Of a stretch of DNA of 64,000 bases, positions 1 to 9,412 are shown in pieces. Position numbers and translations under genes: made by a program. How positions within the stretch are numbered: the first letter of the stretch is position 1; each line of letters opens with the position of its first letter. The stretch is from Hippopus hippopus (Eukaryota; Mollusca; Bivalvia; Cardiida; Cardiidae). Under the pieces are notes generated by a model. The model saw only the letters and a program-made list of their open reading frames with translations, was not told the DNA's origin and did not search any database. The stretch covers positions 2,914,001 through 2,978,000 of the forward strand of contig OX328113.1 in assembly GCA_946811185.2 (NCBI GenBank). Direction: 5' to 3'.

Positions 1-841
1 CGAACCGATTTAAAACATCTTGAAAGTACACATCACTTTTGTTTAAAATACATTCAGGATCTTCCGATATGCACAAGATCAGACATGGCTAAAGGGCTCC
101 TTGGATTCACATCAATCGCGGGATATATCGACCTACAGAAATTGTACTTTCTCGGGTCAATCTGCCGTTCGAATCCCAGAGATATAGCCTACAAACTACT
201 TATAACAAGATTATATCAGTTCAAAAATAGAATAACAACTCTAAATACTGGTTTTGTTCAGGATATAATGAACATCTTAGAAAAGTACGATCTTTCTACG
301 TTCTTGTCTGACTTCAGTAACTCAGGATATTTTCCGCCTAGTGTGGAAAAAAATATGTAAATCTACCGCTCTTAGATATGTGGAAGCAAAATGGTACCAA
401 AGAATTTGTAACGATAACGATTTTGAACGTTTCACTGCCATTCACCAGCGACTGGTACCAGTGAACTACTGGTATATCGCCCTCGAGGATCCGCCTGTGC
501 TACAAAACATGAAAAAAATCACCAGACTATGTTGTAAAACAAAGACAGAGACCAGTACCTGCCTTAAGTGCAACAATGTAGTGAGCAATCTACTCTGTCA
601 TGTAGTGTTTCACTGCAACAATGTAAACGTCTCTTTAGCAAGACGCACATATCTCATGTCAGTCAAAACAAGGTTCTCTCCAGATCTACGCAGATTTATC
701 ACAAATATTGACCACGAGCTTACAGTCAAGTACTTGTTTGGATACATGATCGAAACATTGTTTCGTCTCGTTGATCGGGACAAGTACTTTGATTTTATTA
801 AGCTAAATGCTAAGTTTATATCCGGAATTACATGTACATGA
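1..841 (+). pseudogene. Non-LTR retrotransposon (LINE) reverse transcriptase, C-terminal fragment, frameshifted
   Basis: Frame 1 is open from the window edge to the stop at 358-360, and a second frame is open from about 341 to the stop at 839-841. Together they read as one polypeptide broken by a one-base shift in or just before the A-run at 346-352. The second part has a CCHC knuckle near residues 74-92 (CLKC, then H and C with C-x2-C-x9-H-x4-C spacing), followed by a helical tail. The layout 'short repeat-rich linker, WKK...AKW segment, then CCHC' matches the post-RT C-terminus of molluscan LINE ORF2 proteins as I know them. The catalytic RT and endonuclease lie upstream of the window. The family assignment is by motif and layout only; the exact clade (CR1/Jockey-like or other) is not determined. 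No functional product is expected. Confidence 0.7.
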
Positions 842-1130
842 TTACATCTCTTGGTATTCTTTTTTTTTTTCCTTTTTTACTCTCTCTCTCGCTCTCTCTC
901 TCTCTGTCTCTGATCGCATGCATGCATGCAGAGATGTATTGTTTCCCAAATAAATAGCAAGGAACGTATACCAAATAAAGGCACACTCAGTATGCACAAC
1001 GTCAGATGCACGCACGCACATTAACAAATCACAACTGGTTAAAGTACCTCTTGTATTTATTTCTGTTTATTATTTCTTTCTCTCTCTCTTTTGAATGTAA
1101 AACTATGTTGTTTTTTTCTTTTCATCATTA
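842..1130. repeat. Low-complexity pyrimidine tract and simple repeats after the LINE fragment
   Basis: A T-run (about 860-876) passes into (CT)n at about 880-912, then a self-complementary tract of CATG repeats (916-930), and later another CT-rich stretch (1077-1091). This may be the 3' untranslated tail of the LINE or independent microsatellites. No poly(A) end or target-site duplication could be assigned, so the element's 3' boundary is unknown. Confidence 0.6.
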
Positions 1131-1200
1131 TAAATCTTCAGAAAATGGAGGAAATAAAGGTGAATAATAATAGGTTAACAGGTGTAGAACTTTATAAAAA

Positions 1201-1226
1201 AATGATGTCATAATCTGACATCATCA
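1201..1226. repeat. Short palindrome
   Basis: The arms atgatgtca and tgacatcat flank a five-base spacer. This is a perfect 9-bp inverted repeat able to form a small hairpin. There is no gene context. Confidence 0.55.
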
Positions 1227-1288
1227 ACATTTATATCAAATAGCTACAATATTATAAACAATATTGATTATTTCTTCATTGATAAAAA

Positions 1289-1385
1289 TGCAACATAGAT
1301 CTAACTCAAGTTAGGACTATGTAGTTTTACAAAGTACTGAGCTGACTTATTGCAACATAGATCTATCTCTAGATAGGCCTATGTT
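1289..1385. repeat. Two tandem hairpins with a 62-bp period
   Basis: The word tgcaacatagatct starts at 1289 and again at 1351. Each copy leads an imperfect hairpin: acatag/ctaact pairs with agttag/ctatgt in the first, and gcaacata/atctatct pairs with agatag/tatgttgc in the second. A related word (aagttaggcctgtgttgc) recurs near 1539. They look like remnants of a small hairpin-bearing repeat, possibly a MITE fragment. The rest of 1386-1704 holds nothing else I can support. Confidence 0.5.
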
Positions 1386-1704
1386 GCTGTCAGTAAATAT
1401 CTGAACTGAGATAGGCCAAAATGCCAACTTACCCTTTTGGCCCCTTTAACCAACTCGTTGGAACCTAATTTTTTTATAGCATATGTATTTAGTAGATTTA
1501 AATTAGAAAATGCAAAAAAGTCATTTTTGGAAAATTATCAAGTTAGGCCTGTGTTGCGTTCAGCCCTCGAAATAATATGCGGATTACAAATCAGTGTAAG
1601 CCATTCACACAAACAATGAATTTCAGAGTTGCTGGCATAGAATTCGCTCTAAATTTGAAATTAGTCTCATACCGCAGCTTTGAAATGACCTAGTTTATAA
1701 AGTA

Positions 1705-1732
1705 TACTGACGTCCATTAAAAACGCCTCATC
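1705..1732 (+). repeat. Left terminal inverted repeat of the Tc1-like element
   Basis: It begins tactgacgtccatta and ends gcctcatc. It pairs with 3173-3200 at 26 of 28 positions (differences at the 16th and 20th bases) and lies immediately inside the TA target site. Confidence 0.92.
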
Positions 1733-2000
1733 AAAAAAGTGCGATAGCTTTGTACATACCTAGAATATATATGTCATGTTTTGCCTACCATAGAATTTTC
1801 ACTTCTCTAATCTACTGAAGCATGAAATTTCGTGCAAGTCTATTATGTTTGCTTCAACCATGACTCATGGCACCGTTTTGCCCTACGCCCCAATGCATTT
1901 TCCCCACGTGGTTATGTCGGTCAAAATTACGCATGTGTAAACGGTAATTGATTTACAATTAAGTAGTCCAAGCAATATTTTGAAAACATCAATTTAGAAA

Positions 2001-3007
2001 ATGTCAAGACAAAATAATGAATAAAGGGCACGCATTTTGGGCATGCTTGAAAGCGGTCTTTCTCAAAGTGATTTTGCAAGACGCTTTAACGTTGCAAGAT
2101 CAACAATAGTGTGTCTTGTTCGACGGGTAAACGAAACAGAGAGCTTGTCTGATAGACCCCGACCTTGTGCTCCGCATGTGACGTCTGTACAACAAGACAA
2201 TTTCATCCGTCAATGTCACTTGCGAAACCATTTTGTCACAGCGCAATCCACAACGTCGATGGTTATAGGGAATCACGGAAGACATGTAAGTCGGAATACA
2301 GTAAGGCGACGTCTTCGGGAGCGTGGAATATTGTGCAGGCGGCCGTACCGCGGTGATGTGCTAACTGACCACCACCGTCGGGAACGTCAGCAGTGGCCTC
2401 AAAACAACATTGGAAGACATTAGCGTGATGTGGTCTTCAGTGACGAATCCTGTTTTAACCTCTCTTGTGCTGACGGATGAGTCCGTGTTTACCGTCGACA
2501 TAATGAATGGTACACCCAAAGTTTTGTTCTTGAACACAACCGTTTTGGTGGTGGTGGTATAATGGTTTAGGCAGCAATAAACCACACATTTAGAACTGAC
2601 CTAGCGGTTATTAATGGTAATTTAAATGCCAGACGATATGTAAACCAAGTTCTGCGTCCTGTGGTCGTTCCCATGTTTCAGCAACGCTGTAGCCTTACAT
2701 TTCAACATGACAATGCGTGCCCCCACACGGCCAGATTTACCAGAAACTTTCTCATGGCCAATAATATTGAAATGCTGCCATGGCCTGCTAACTCTCCCGA
2801 TTGTAACCTGATCGAACACATGTGGGACATCCTTGGACATCGTTTACATCGACGTAACCCACAGCCGCAAATGTCCAAGAATTGACAAATGCTCTTCGTG
2901 AAGAGTGGGCTCGCATTCCACACTATTTCCTGCGTAATCTGTGTGGGTCCATGGGACGGCGACTGCTGGCACTGATAGCAAGTCAAGGAGGCCATACATG
3001 GTATTGA
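2001..3007 (+). pseudogene. Tc1-like transposase pseudogene (DD34E)
   Basis: From the ATG at 2001 the frame carries an N-terminal helix-turn-helix (SQSDFARRFNVARSTI, about 2058-2105), a second DNA-binding part with SDRPRP, then the DDE catalytic core. The triad is D at 2442 (FSDES), D at 2709 (QHDNACPHTA) and E at 2814 (LIEHMWD), with 34 residues between the last two, as in Tc1 elements. The C-terminus (…ASQGGHTWY) ends at the stop 3005-3007. Five lesions break it: stops at 2022 (TAA), 2421 (TAG), 2478 (TGA) and 2568 (TAG), and a frameshift just before 2882. Two of the stops sit where family members have tryptophan, so G-to-A or C-to-T decay explains them. No intron is needed. The identification is firm; activity is excluded. 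Confidence 0.93.
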
Positions 3008-3172
3008 TGAATTTTAGGGGGTGAGTTTGTTGAAATGGCTGTTAAATTTGTGTAATGTTTAGCTAAACGTTTGTGTCATGTAATATGTGTAGAAATATTG
3101 ACAAAGTCCATTTTTAAAATACAAAACCATGCATTCGATATTAAATTAATGAAATATGACGCAACAGAGGGA

Positions 3173-3200
3173 GATGAGGCATTTCTAATGGACGTCAGTA
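3173..3200 (-). repeat. Right terminal inverted repeat of the Tc1-like element
   Basis: On the minus strand it starts tactgacgtccattag. It matches the left end at 26 of 28 positions and is followed by the TA at 3201-3202. Confidence 0.92.
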
Positions 3201-3202
3201 TA

Positions 3203-4135
3203 TGTTGCAGATGAATCAGTAAAAGAAACACCCCAAAACACCCAAATCCACTTGAAAATTACCCAAAACTACTGTCATTACGCCTCAAACAACTTTTCTA
3301 ACATCTAAAACTGCATGCAAAATGCTTAGATACATGATTTTATGGAAATCAGCCATGAATTATTGCTATCAATTTTAGTATTTTAGTTCTTTGATCTGCT
3401 CTAGGTTGAAGTATAATGTATTTTGACTGATTGTAGTTGCATGTACACATGTTCTGGGATAGAAACCAAAAGTAGAGAAAGATTGTAATCAGTTAAGTTA
3501 AAAATCAACATTTATGCTGGTTTATGCTGCTGTCCTGACCCTAAAACAGTGGCGACAAGGATATTTCATGCCCTCTGTATAAAGTGAATATAACCTGAAA
3601 TATGAACGCTAGGAAAAATTCAGCAATTTCAACTGTACAATGACGGCTGGGTGGAGAACGAGGAATACCTAGTCTTAGTCCTAGAGTGGTTCTCTGTAGC
3701 AAATAGCATCGATAATAATAATAAAAAAACAACTGATTCTTAAAGCAGATCTTCTAAAGCATTAACTCTGGCACCCATGGGTGTACCACTGTAGTGTTTT
3801 TTTAAAAAGGGCTATAACCCTATATGTGCAAATACTGTAAGATATTTGGCAATAGTTTAAGCAGTTAAAGTGTGAATGCTGAATTTGTTTCACTTATTAA
3901 ACTGCGGCACCTTTCTATTTACTGTACATATGTACACTGCCATTAATTTGTTTTATTGATGTACCTTGAAAGTTAGTCAGATTTTTCCCAATTTGGCCAA
4001 AATCGTGCTTGAATTTCCCATAATGAAAGGCTAAGGCCCCTTCCCAATTTTTGGAAAAAAAGCCCTGTAGACCAACAAGGATTAATATTTCATCAAAACA
4101 ATCCAGATATTTAACTAGCCTATGAAAGGTCTCTT
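3203..4135. other. No gene seen
   Basis: This is AT-rich unique-looking sequence after the transposon. I found no coding segment, RNA gene or clear repeat in either strand. Only short open frames occur, without recognisable motifs. The palindromic satellite starts at its right end. Confidence 0.6.
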
Positions 4136-6330
4136 GAAAGCAATATTGGAAAAGAAGATAATGCTGCTAACTAGCATTTTCTCCTTTTCCCACAATGTTT
4201 TCTACCCTCCCAGAACAACTTTAAATTTTTTTGTCACGTTAATTTTGTCATCTGCAAAATGCTTTCAATTTGGAGCAGTCTAAAATTTTTTCATTTGGTA
4301 AAGAGTTAAGTGAACTTGAGATACAACTGTTTTGAAAACATTATGGGAAAAGAAGAAAGTGATGGTAAACAGCATTTTCTCCTCCCACAATATTTCTATG
4401 ATTTAAGAAAAAGTACAATCATTTGATCAACATAAAAATTGTAGTCTGCAAAAGCTTTCAATTTGGAACAGTCTAAAGTTTTGTTGTCTGGCATGGTAAA
4501 GAGTTTTAAATTTCACTGTGAGAAAATTGGAATGAAAGACATAATTATGTAATAGAAAACAGCAGATAGTAAGGATATGGTCAAAGTGGAAAAAGTAAGA
4601 AATAAAAATCATTGCTCTTTATTGCATAGGTTTATTTCCCCTTCAATTCTTCTACAATCGATGAGTATTAATTTGTTTGATAAAATACATTTATGCTTGT
4701 ATGCTATCATGATACATGTAAAATGATACATGCACACTTACATTTTACTAAACATTCCCTTGTTTAAATCTACCATGCAATGCCCACTGTAACGACCCCT
4801 AGGAAGAAGCCCTTTAAAAACTTCGTGGGAAAAGGAGAAAATGCAGGTTACCAGCATTTTCTCCTTTTCCAACCATATTTTCTATTCAATTGAAGGCAAG
4901 TTTCATAATTTGAGCAACACTGAAATTGTCGTCTGCAAATGCTTTGAATTTGGATGGGTCTAAAATTTTGTCATGTAATAATGAGTTAACAACCCCATGG
5001 AAGACATTGTTCCTCTTTTGAAAACATTGTTGGAAAATGAGACAGTGCTGGTAACCAGCATTTTTGTCTTTTCACACAATATTTTCTACCCTTTCAAAGA
5101 TGAAATCCATGGTTTGAAAAACTTTTGGTTTGTAACTTGCAAATGCTTTGATTTTGAAACAGTCTAATAAAACTTTGTTGCCTGGTAGAGTCAACATTTA
5201 CAATAGCCTAAAGAAATAGTATAAAATATAAGAATTATTAAATTAACACTTAGGAAGAAGGCTTTAGAAAATACTGTGGTAAAAGAAGAAAGTTCTGGTT
5301 ACCGGTATTTTCTTATTTTCCCACTGTTTTCTACCCTTTCTAAACAAAATTTCCTCATTTCCACCAAATCAAATATTTCTGCATGACCGTGATTTCTTTC
5401 AACGGAGACATGTCTTGAATTTTGTTCTTTACAAAGCAGTAAAGAGCACTTAACTTAAACACTCTTTACAACACTCACTAGGTTTAACCACCCTGAGAAA
5501 GAAAGCTGTGGAGGAAAGGAGAAAATGCTGGAAACCAGCATCTGCTCCTTTTCCCATGATGTTCTACCGATCAAAGTCAATGATTAGAAGCACCTTTAAT
5601 TTGTTGTCTGCCAATTTGTCCTTTGCAAGTGCTTTTTTACATGGGCATGTTTTAAATTTTGTCGTCTGGTTAACAGTTAAGCCACCAAATCCATAGTTTA
5701 ACTACCCAGAGAAGAACACTCTTGAAAATACATGTATTGTGGGACAGAATAAAATGCTGGTGACCAGCAGTTAAATATTTTTCTATTTTTTTTACCCATT
5801 ATTGCCTATATTTTAGCCAAAGCTACATGTATTTGCTATTTTAAATTTCTTTCAACTTGGAAAAGTGTTGAAAATTGTCATCTGCTAAATGATTAACCAT
5901 ACACCACACAGTCATCAGATTTAACTGCCATGAGGAGAAAAGCTTTTGAAAACATTGTGGGAAAAGAAGAAAAAGCCAGAAACTAGCATTTTCTCCTTTT
6001 CTCACAATGTTTTTTAACTTTCCAAATACAATATTCTTTTTTTGAGTCACATTTTGTCTTCTGAAATTGCTTTCAATTCGGACAAATGTGAAATTTGCTG
6101 TTTGGTAATGAGTAAACACTACCTAAGTCCCAACTTTTAATGACCCTGAGAAAGAAGAGTTTTGAAAACATTGTGGAAAAAGGAGAAAATGCTGGTTACC
6201 AGCATTTTCTCCATATCCCACAATGGTCTCTACCCTTCCCGTCAACTTTCAATTTTTGAGTAACTCTAATTTGTTGTCTACAGATAGTTTAAATTTGAAT
6301 AAGTCTAAAATTTTATCATCTGGTAAAGAG
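4136..6330. repeat. Degenerate tandem satellite with a palindrome in every unit
   Basis: Nine units, each built around an inverted repeat whose best-preserved form has arms like cattgtgggaaaaggag / ctccttttcccacaatg meeting at gctggttaccagc. Palindrome centres lie near 4168, 4366, 4849, 5053, 5299, 5533, 5762, 5981 and 6197, so the period is about 200-245 bp (one gap of 483 bp equals two periods and may hide a lost or eroded copy). Between palindromes the units share 'gtctgcaaatgctttcaattt', 'taaaattttgtc' and 'accaccctgagaaagaag'-like stretches in the same order. Arms are strongly kept while the spacers have drifted. The array is old, to judge by unit divergence. It could be a true satellite or a run of nested hairpin elements. 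Confidence 0.85.
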
Positions 6331-6594
6331 CTCAGGAAACTTTTGGAATGGAATGAAACATATTCAATCATCTATTTGTAAAGTTTGTCATAATACTAGG
6401 CAATACTCAGTATTAAATTATAAATATGTGCATTGCTCTGGCACAAGGGGGCTTAATGTATGTCTTTGTTGCATTAAACTGATCATGCCACCAGTTAATT
6501 ATGGATCCATGATAGCCGCTTTTTGTAACAACCAACTTAATCATAAGGTAGAATGGTCCTTGAACATACAGAAAACTGATTGATAGAAAAGTTT
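6331..6594. other. No gene seen; spacer inside the satellite region
   Basis: Unique-looking DNA interrupting the palindromic satellite. Open frames here have no recognisable domain. The next palindrome copy is about 700 bp (three periods) after the last one in the main run, which fits insertion of other repeats (6595-6762) into the satellite. Confidence 0.5.
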
Positions 6595-6687
6595 TGGCTC
6601 AGGCCAGCCTGCTCAGACTGTGCAGGCTGACCTGGATCTATACTGGTCACATATGCATTAAGTCCCCTTTTCACAGAGCATGGCTTT
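6595..6687. repeat. Bivalve-type hairpin MITE/SINE remnant
   Basis: The segment contains ccagcctgctcagactgtgc followed by aggctgacctggatctatac and 'actggtcac'. I recognise this as the end of a very common bivalve intergenic hairpin repeat in which ccagcctg and caggctg pair. It is truncated and carries no target duplication that I can see. The assignment is from memory of that repeat family, not a search. Confidence 0.55.
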
Positions 6688-6688
6688 T

Positions 6689-6689
<1 letters not shown>

Positions 6690-6720
<31 letters not shown>

Positions 6721-6762
6721 GTATGTGTGTGTGTGCGTGCGGGTGTGCGTGCGTGTGTGTGT
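6690..6762. repeat. Compound self-complementary microsatellite (AC)n(AT)n(GT)n
   Basis: AC repeats (to about 6712) run into AT repeats (6713-6720), then GT/GC-GT repeats to 6762. The two flanks are complementary, so the tract can fold into one long hairpin. Such tracts are length-unstable and often arise inside mobile-element tails. Confidence 0.9.
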
Positions 6763-6865
6763 TTTCATCAATTTGACTTCTTTATACATTATTTATTTGC
6801 TCTTCTTTGCATAACCCTTCATCAAACAACCTCAAGTTTTAACAACCCTGAAAAAGAATGCTTTG

Positions 6866-6933
6866 GAAAACATTGTAAGACAAGAAGAATTTTGCTGTTT
6901 AGCAGCATTTTCTCCCTTTCTCAAAATGTTTTC
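6866..6933. repeat. Isolated copy of the palindromic satellite unit
   Basis: The arms (cattgtaagacaagaag … tctccctttctcaaaatg) meet at gctgtttagcagc near 6900. The preceding 'aacaaccctgaaaaagaatg' is the usual left flank of the unit. It lies just downstream of the 3' end of the YqaJ pseudogene. Confidence 0.75.
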
Positions 6934-7009
6934 TTCTCTTCAAATGGCATGGCACCTGTCACTAGATCTGTGATTGGCTGAATGTTATCCTAGGTTGCTA
7001 TGCCCCTTT

Positions 7010-8096
7010 CTATTCTGTTAGTAAACAATTCCAAAAACTTTCATCAAAGAAAATCCTTTGAACTGAGGAACCCTTCAATGTCCTTATATATAAATCACAC
7101 CATGTTATGGCCATCTGACCCTGTATTTGATAATAATAGTTGTGACTTTCTTTCAGTCTTAATTTTCCAGCAACTAATTCACAGCAAAAATCTGAATTCT
7201 TTGCAGCATCCACTTGAGTTTCATTTCCCTATTTATATGGACACTTGATCTCTAACAGTCCCTTAGGATATTAGCAATGGTCACAAAACACCATGCCATC
7301 AGGACTTGCACCTAAATGTGGATACTTAACATTAAACAATAATCCACTTTCGGTCACAGACAAATTAGGATGGCCAGCTTTCATTTCCTTGACATAGAAT
7401 CTTCTTGCAGCCGCTTCATGTGTTCTACCCCATTTTAAAGATAGCACATCCAAATTACTATTGTTCAGTATTACTTTAACAACAGAGTCTGGCTTTGTGC
7501 CTTCTTTTCTCTTGCAAACCAATCCAAAATTGGATGAAGTTATCCTTCCATTTCAAGCGATTTCCCAATTTCTGTTTTTGTGCTGCCCTCATGTCTTTTT
7601 TTTAATTATACGGCAATGCTCCTGAGTACAAGATAGTGTAATAAAATATTCATCAAAGTGTTTCCGACAATCCTCACTATTCACATCTACTCTGCCATGG
7701 TACATGTAAGGAATTTCATGGAGTTCCTAATTTCTTTCAAACTGATTTTATTTATTTGTCCTCTCCACTGCAGTATCAGAAAACCCAAGTAGCAGGGCAG
7801 CATGGGGGTTACAATGTTTAAGTTTTAGTTTAAAACCCTCCATATCAAAAGGAGTCACTGAAGGAGCTGAAAGAAGTATACGCTTAGCTTTTGGCGGCAC
7901 CTGCTGCTGATCATCTTTTAACTTTTGCTTCTTAAAAAAAAGCTCACTTGTCTTTTTAGGACTCAATTTTCTTGACCTGGGTTTATTCCTTAAGCTCTCT
8001 TGTGAGGTAACTGCATCAAGGCCTTCTTTCTTTTTCTTAGTGATATCAACTAAAGCATATAACAATGCTGCAACATGGTTACATGACTCTCCTTCC
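7010..8096 (-). other. Exon 2 of the SAP-SWIM-YqaJ pseudogene
   Basis: It begins with the second half of the SWIM finger (GESCNHVAALLYAL), then a basic, lysine-rich linker (KKKKEGLDAV … RSRKLSPKKT), then HAALLLGFSDTAVERTN, and then the YqaJ domain down to FFDESFWNCLLTE. All of it lies in one frame without indels that shift phase, but six in-frame stops interrupt it. The segment WCDLYIRT looks internally shortened against the family pattern. Homology stops near 7010, where flanking satellite-like DNA resumes. Confidence 0.85.
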
Positions 8097-8595
8097 CTGA
8101 AACAAAGAAAAAAATTGGCAATCAATAAAAGAATTCTTTGAGCTACATGGTTTGTCCTTGGGCAAAGCATTTCAGCACCCTAGCCTAGCAGTAAGCACAT
8201 GATTAAACAAACTTCGTCATGATATAGCTGAAAAATGGTTAAAACACACTACAGGAGAGCAGCATTTTAGACCTGCTTCAGCTCCTTTGTTGACGGGGAG
8301 ACAAAACTCTTCATAACACTCTTATGTTATAGGTACTCCTTTAAAAACTTCTTGAGCAACCACAGCATAAGATTGGGAGAAAGAAATAAAGGCTTTAGCA
8401 TGTTTTTTTGTTTACCTGGAGGTCTGGCAATTGTTAATGATTACAAACAAATATAGCGGGCAAAAAAAATTTTTTTGTGGAGTAAGAGGACAGACCTCTA
8501 CATTGCTTTTTACAGAATAAGAGAAACACAATTGAAAAAAGCCTAAACATGATGCAAAGCAATGTTAAGTTTGAACAAACTTAAGAAAAAAAATC

Positions 8596-8665
8596 AAAAC
8601 ATTTTGACACATGAAGAAAATGCTGGTACCAGTACTTTTCACCTTTTTCTACAATGTCTTTCATC
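8596..8665. repeat. Palindromic satellite copy inside the intron (eroded)
   Basis: The remnant arms around atgctggtaccagtac (centre near 8626) and the trailing acaatgtctttc match the unit seen at 4.1-6.3 kb. The right arm is partly lost. Confidence 0.6.
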
Positions 8666-8780
8666 AAACGAAATAGACTTCATGTTTTCAGTAAAGCAAC
8701 CCCCTATTCTCTGTCGAAGAGTAAAAGTCTAAATATTGCTAATTTAAAGTTAGGTTTTGGGGAATAATATTTCCTTATTG

Positions 8781-8862
8781 GACAGTGTGTGCATGTTCTG
8801 TGCAGTCTGATCTTGGATCTACACTGTAAAAGGTGAGTGAGTTGCGCTAGCCTACGGGTTAA
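8781..8862. repeat. Bivalve-type hairpin repeat remnant in the intron
   Basis: It contains gtgcagtctgatcttggatc then tacactg, and later 'cgctagcctacgggttaaat'. It resembles the family seen again at 9113-9206, in a truncated form. Confidence 0.45.
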
Positions 8863-8897
8863 ATGATTTTAATGACCCTGAATGAAATCGGCTTCTG

Positions 8898-8966
8898 AAA
8901 TCATTGTGGGAAAAGAAGAAAATGCTACTTACCAGCCTTTTCTTCCTTTTTTCACAATGTTTTCTA
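8898..8966. repeat. Palindromic satellite copy inside the intron
   Basis: The arms cattgtgggaaaagaagaaa and ttcctttttt…cacaatg meet at gctacttaccagc near 8930. The left flank 'aatgaccctgaatgaaat' is the usual unit flank. Confidence 0.75.
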
Positions 8967-9112
8967 TCCTATCAGAGAGCTTAGGCTCATTATATGAATA
9001 CTTCAAGAGGCTTTGGCAGATACCCTTCATTCCAGGGTCTAATACAATATCGTCTGGAAAAGGTTAAATCTTTAGCTTTGTAATAAACTAATTCTAAATA
9101 TTTCGAGACCTT

Positions 9113-9206
9113 AACCCTCCGGATGCTAAGTGTGACCCACTGACCTTTTACGGACAGCGTAGATCGAGATCAAGACATGCAGTCTGATCTATGATCTACA
9201 TCGTCT
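9113..9206. repeat. Hairpin repeat remnant (gtagatc…gatctac)
   Basis: The arms gtagatcgagatca (9159-9172) and tgatctatgatctac (9185-9199) are near-complementary around catgcagtc. The upstream 'ttaaccctccggatgctaa' is typical of the same bivalve intergenic repeat family as I remember it. It lies inside the pseudogene intron. Confidence 0.55.
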
Positions 9207-9412
9207 AGATATCTTTCGCTAAAATTACCACTGAAATAGCAGAATTTGAGATCTTACTGGTGGAGTTGGTCAATTCTAAGGCTCTACAGGCATTGCGAGT
9301 TAGCTCCCCCATCTTGGTCAATATTCTTTTCATCAGTTGACTCAAGTCATCTCACAGGCAAGTGACTCAGATCTGATGTGATGATTGTGTAGGTGTGAGA
9401 AATAAAACTTAC

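Larger units (their letters stand above)
1705..3200 (+). mobile_element. Tc1/mariner-family DNA transposon, complete ends, inactive
   Basis: The element is 1,496 bp, bounded by 28-bp terminal inverted repeats (1705-1732 and 3173-3200) and flanked by TA dinucleotides (1703-1704 and 3201-3202), the target duplication expected of this superfamily. A transposase relic with a DD34E-type catalytic triad lies inside. Both ends look mobilisable in principle, but the only encoded transposase is destroyed, so any movement would need one supplied in trans. The few differences between the TIRs suggest moderate age. Confidence 0.93.
8097..9412 (-). other. Intron of the SAP-SWIM-YqaJ pseudogene
   Basis: The intron is 1,316 bp with donor GTAAGT at 9412 and acceptor …ttttttctttgtttcag ending at 8097 after a strong pyrimidine tract. 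It interrupts the SWIM finger between its CxC and CxH halves, after the second base of the Gly codon. Because it has an intron, this is not a retroposed copy. It contains two palindromic-satellite copies (8596-8665, 8898-8966) and two hairpin-repeat remnants (8781-8862, 9113-9206). Confidence 0.8.

Noticed and set aside
4136..6330. Short open frames in the palindromic satellite
   Set aside because: They cross palindromes and diverged spacers, are not shared between units, and carry no motif.
6594..6981. Open frames across the dinucleotide tract near 6.7 kb
   Set aside because: They are translations of a microsatellite and flanking repeat DNA (HTHTHT, CVCVC type).
7727..7750. A second, very short intron between the SWIM-linker part and the YqaJ domain
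   Set aside because: The sequence tag at 7729-7727 could look like an acceptor, but the frame continues through it with family-like residues and the implied intron would be only about 40 nt. In-frame stops in a pseudogene explain it better.
9325..9345. Hammerhead-ribozyme core word (ctgatga on the minus strand)
   Set aside because: The required following stem and cgaaa segment are missing. No ctgatga with a proper core was found in the tandem array either.
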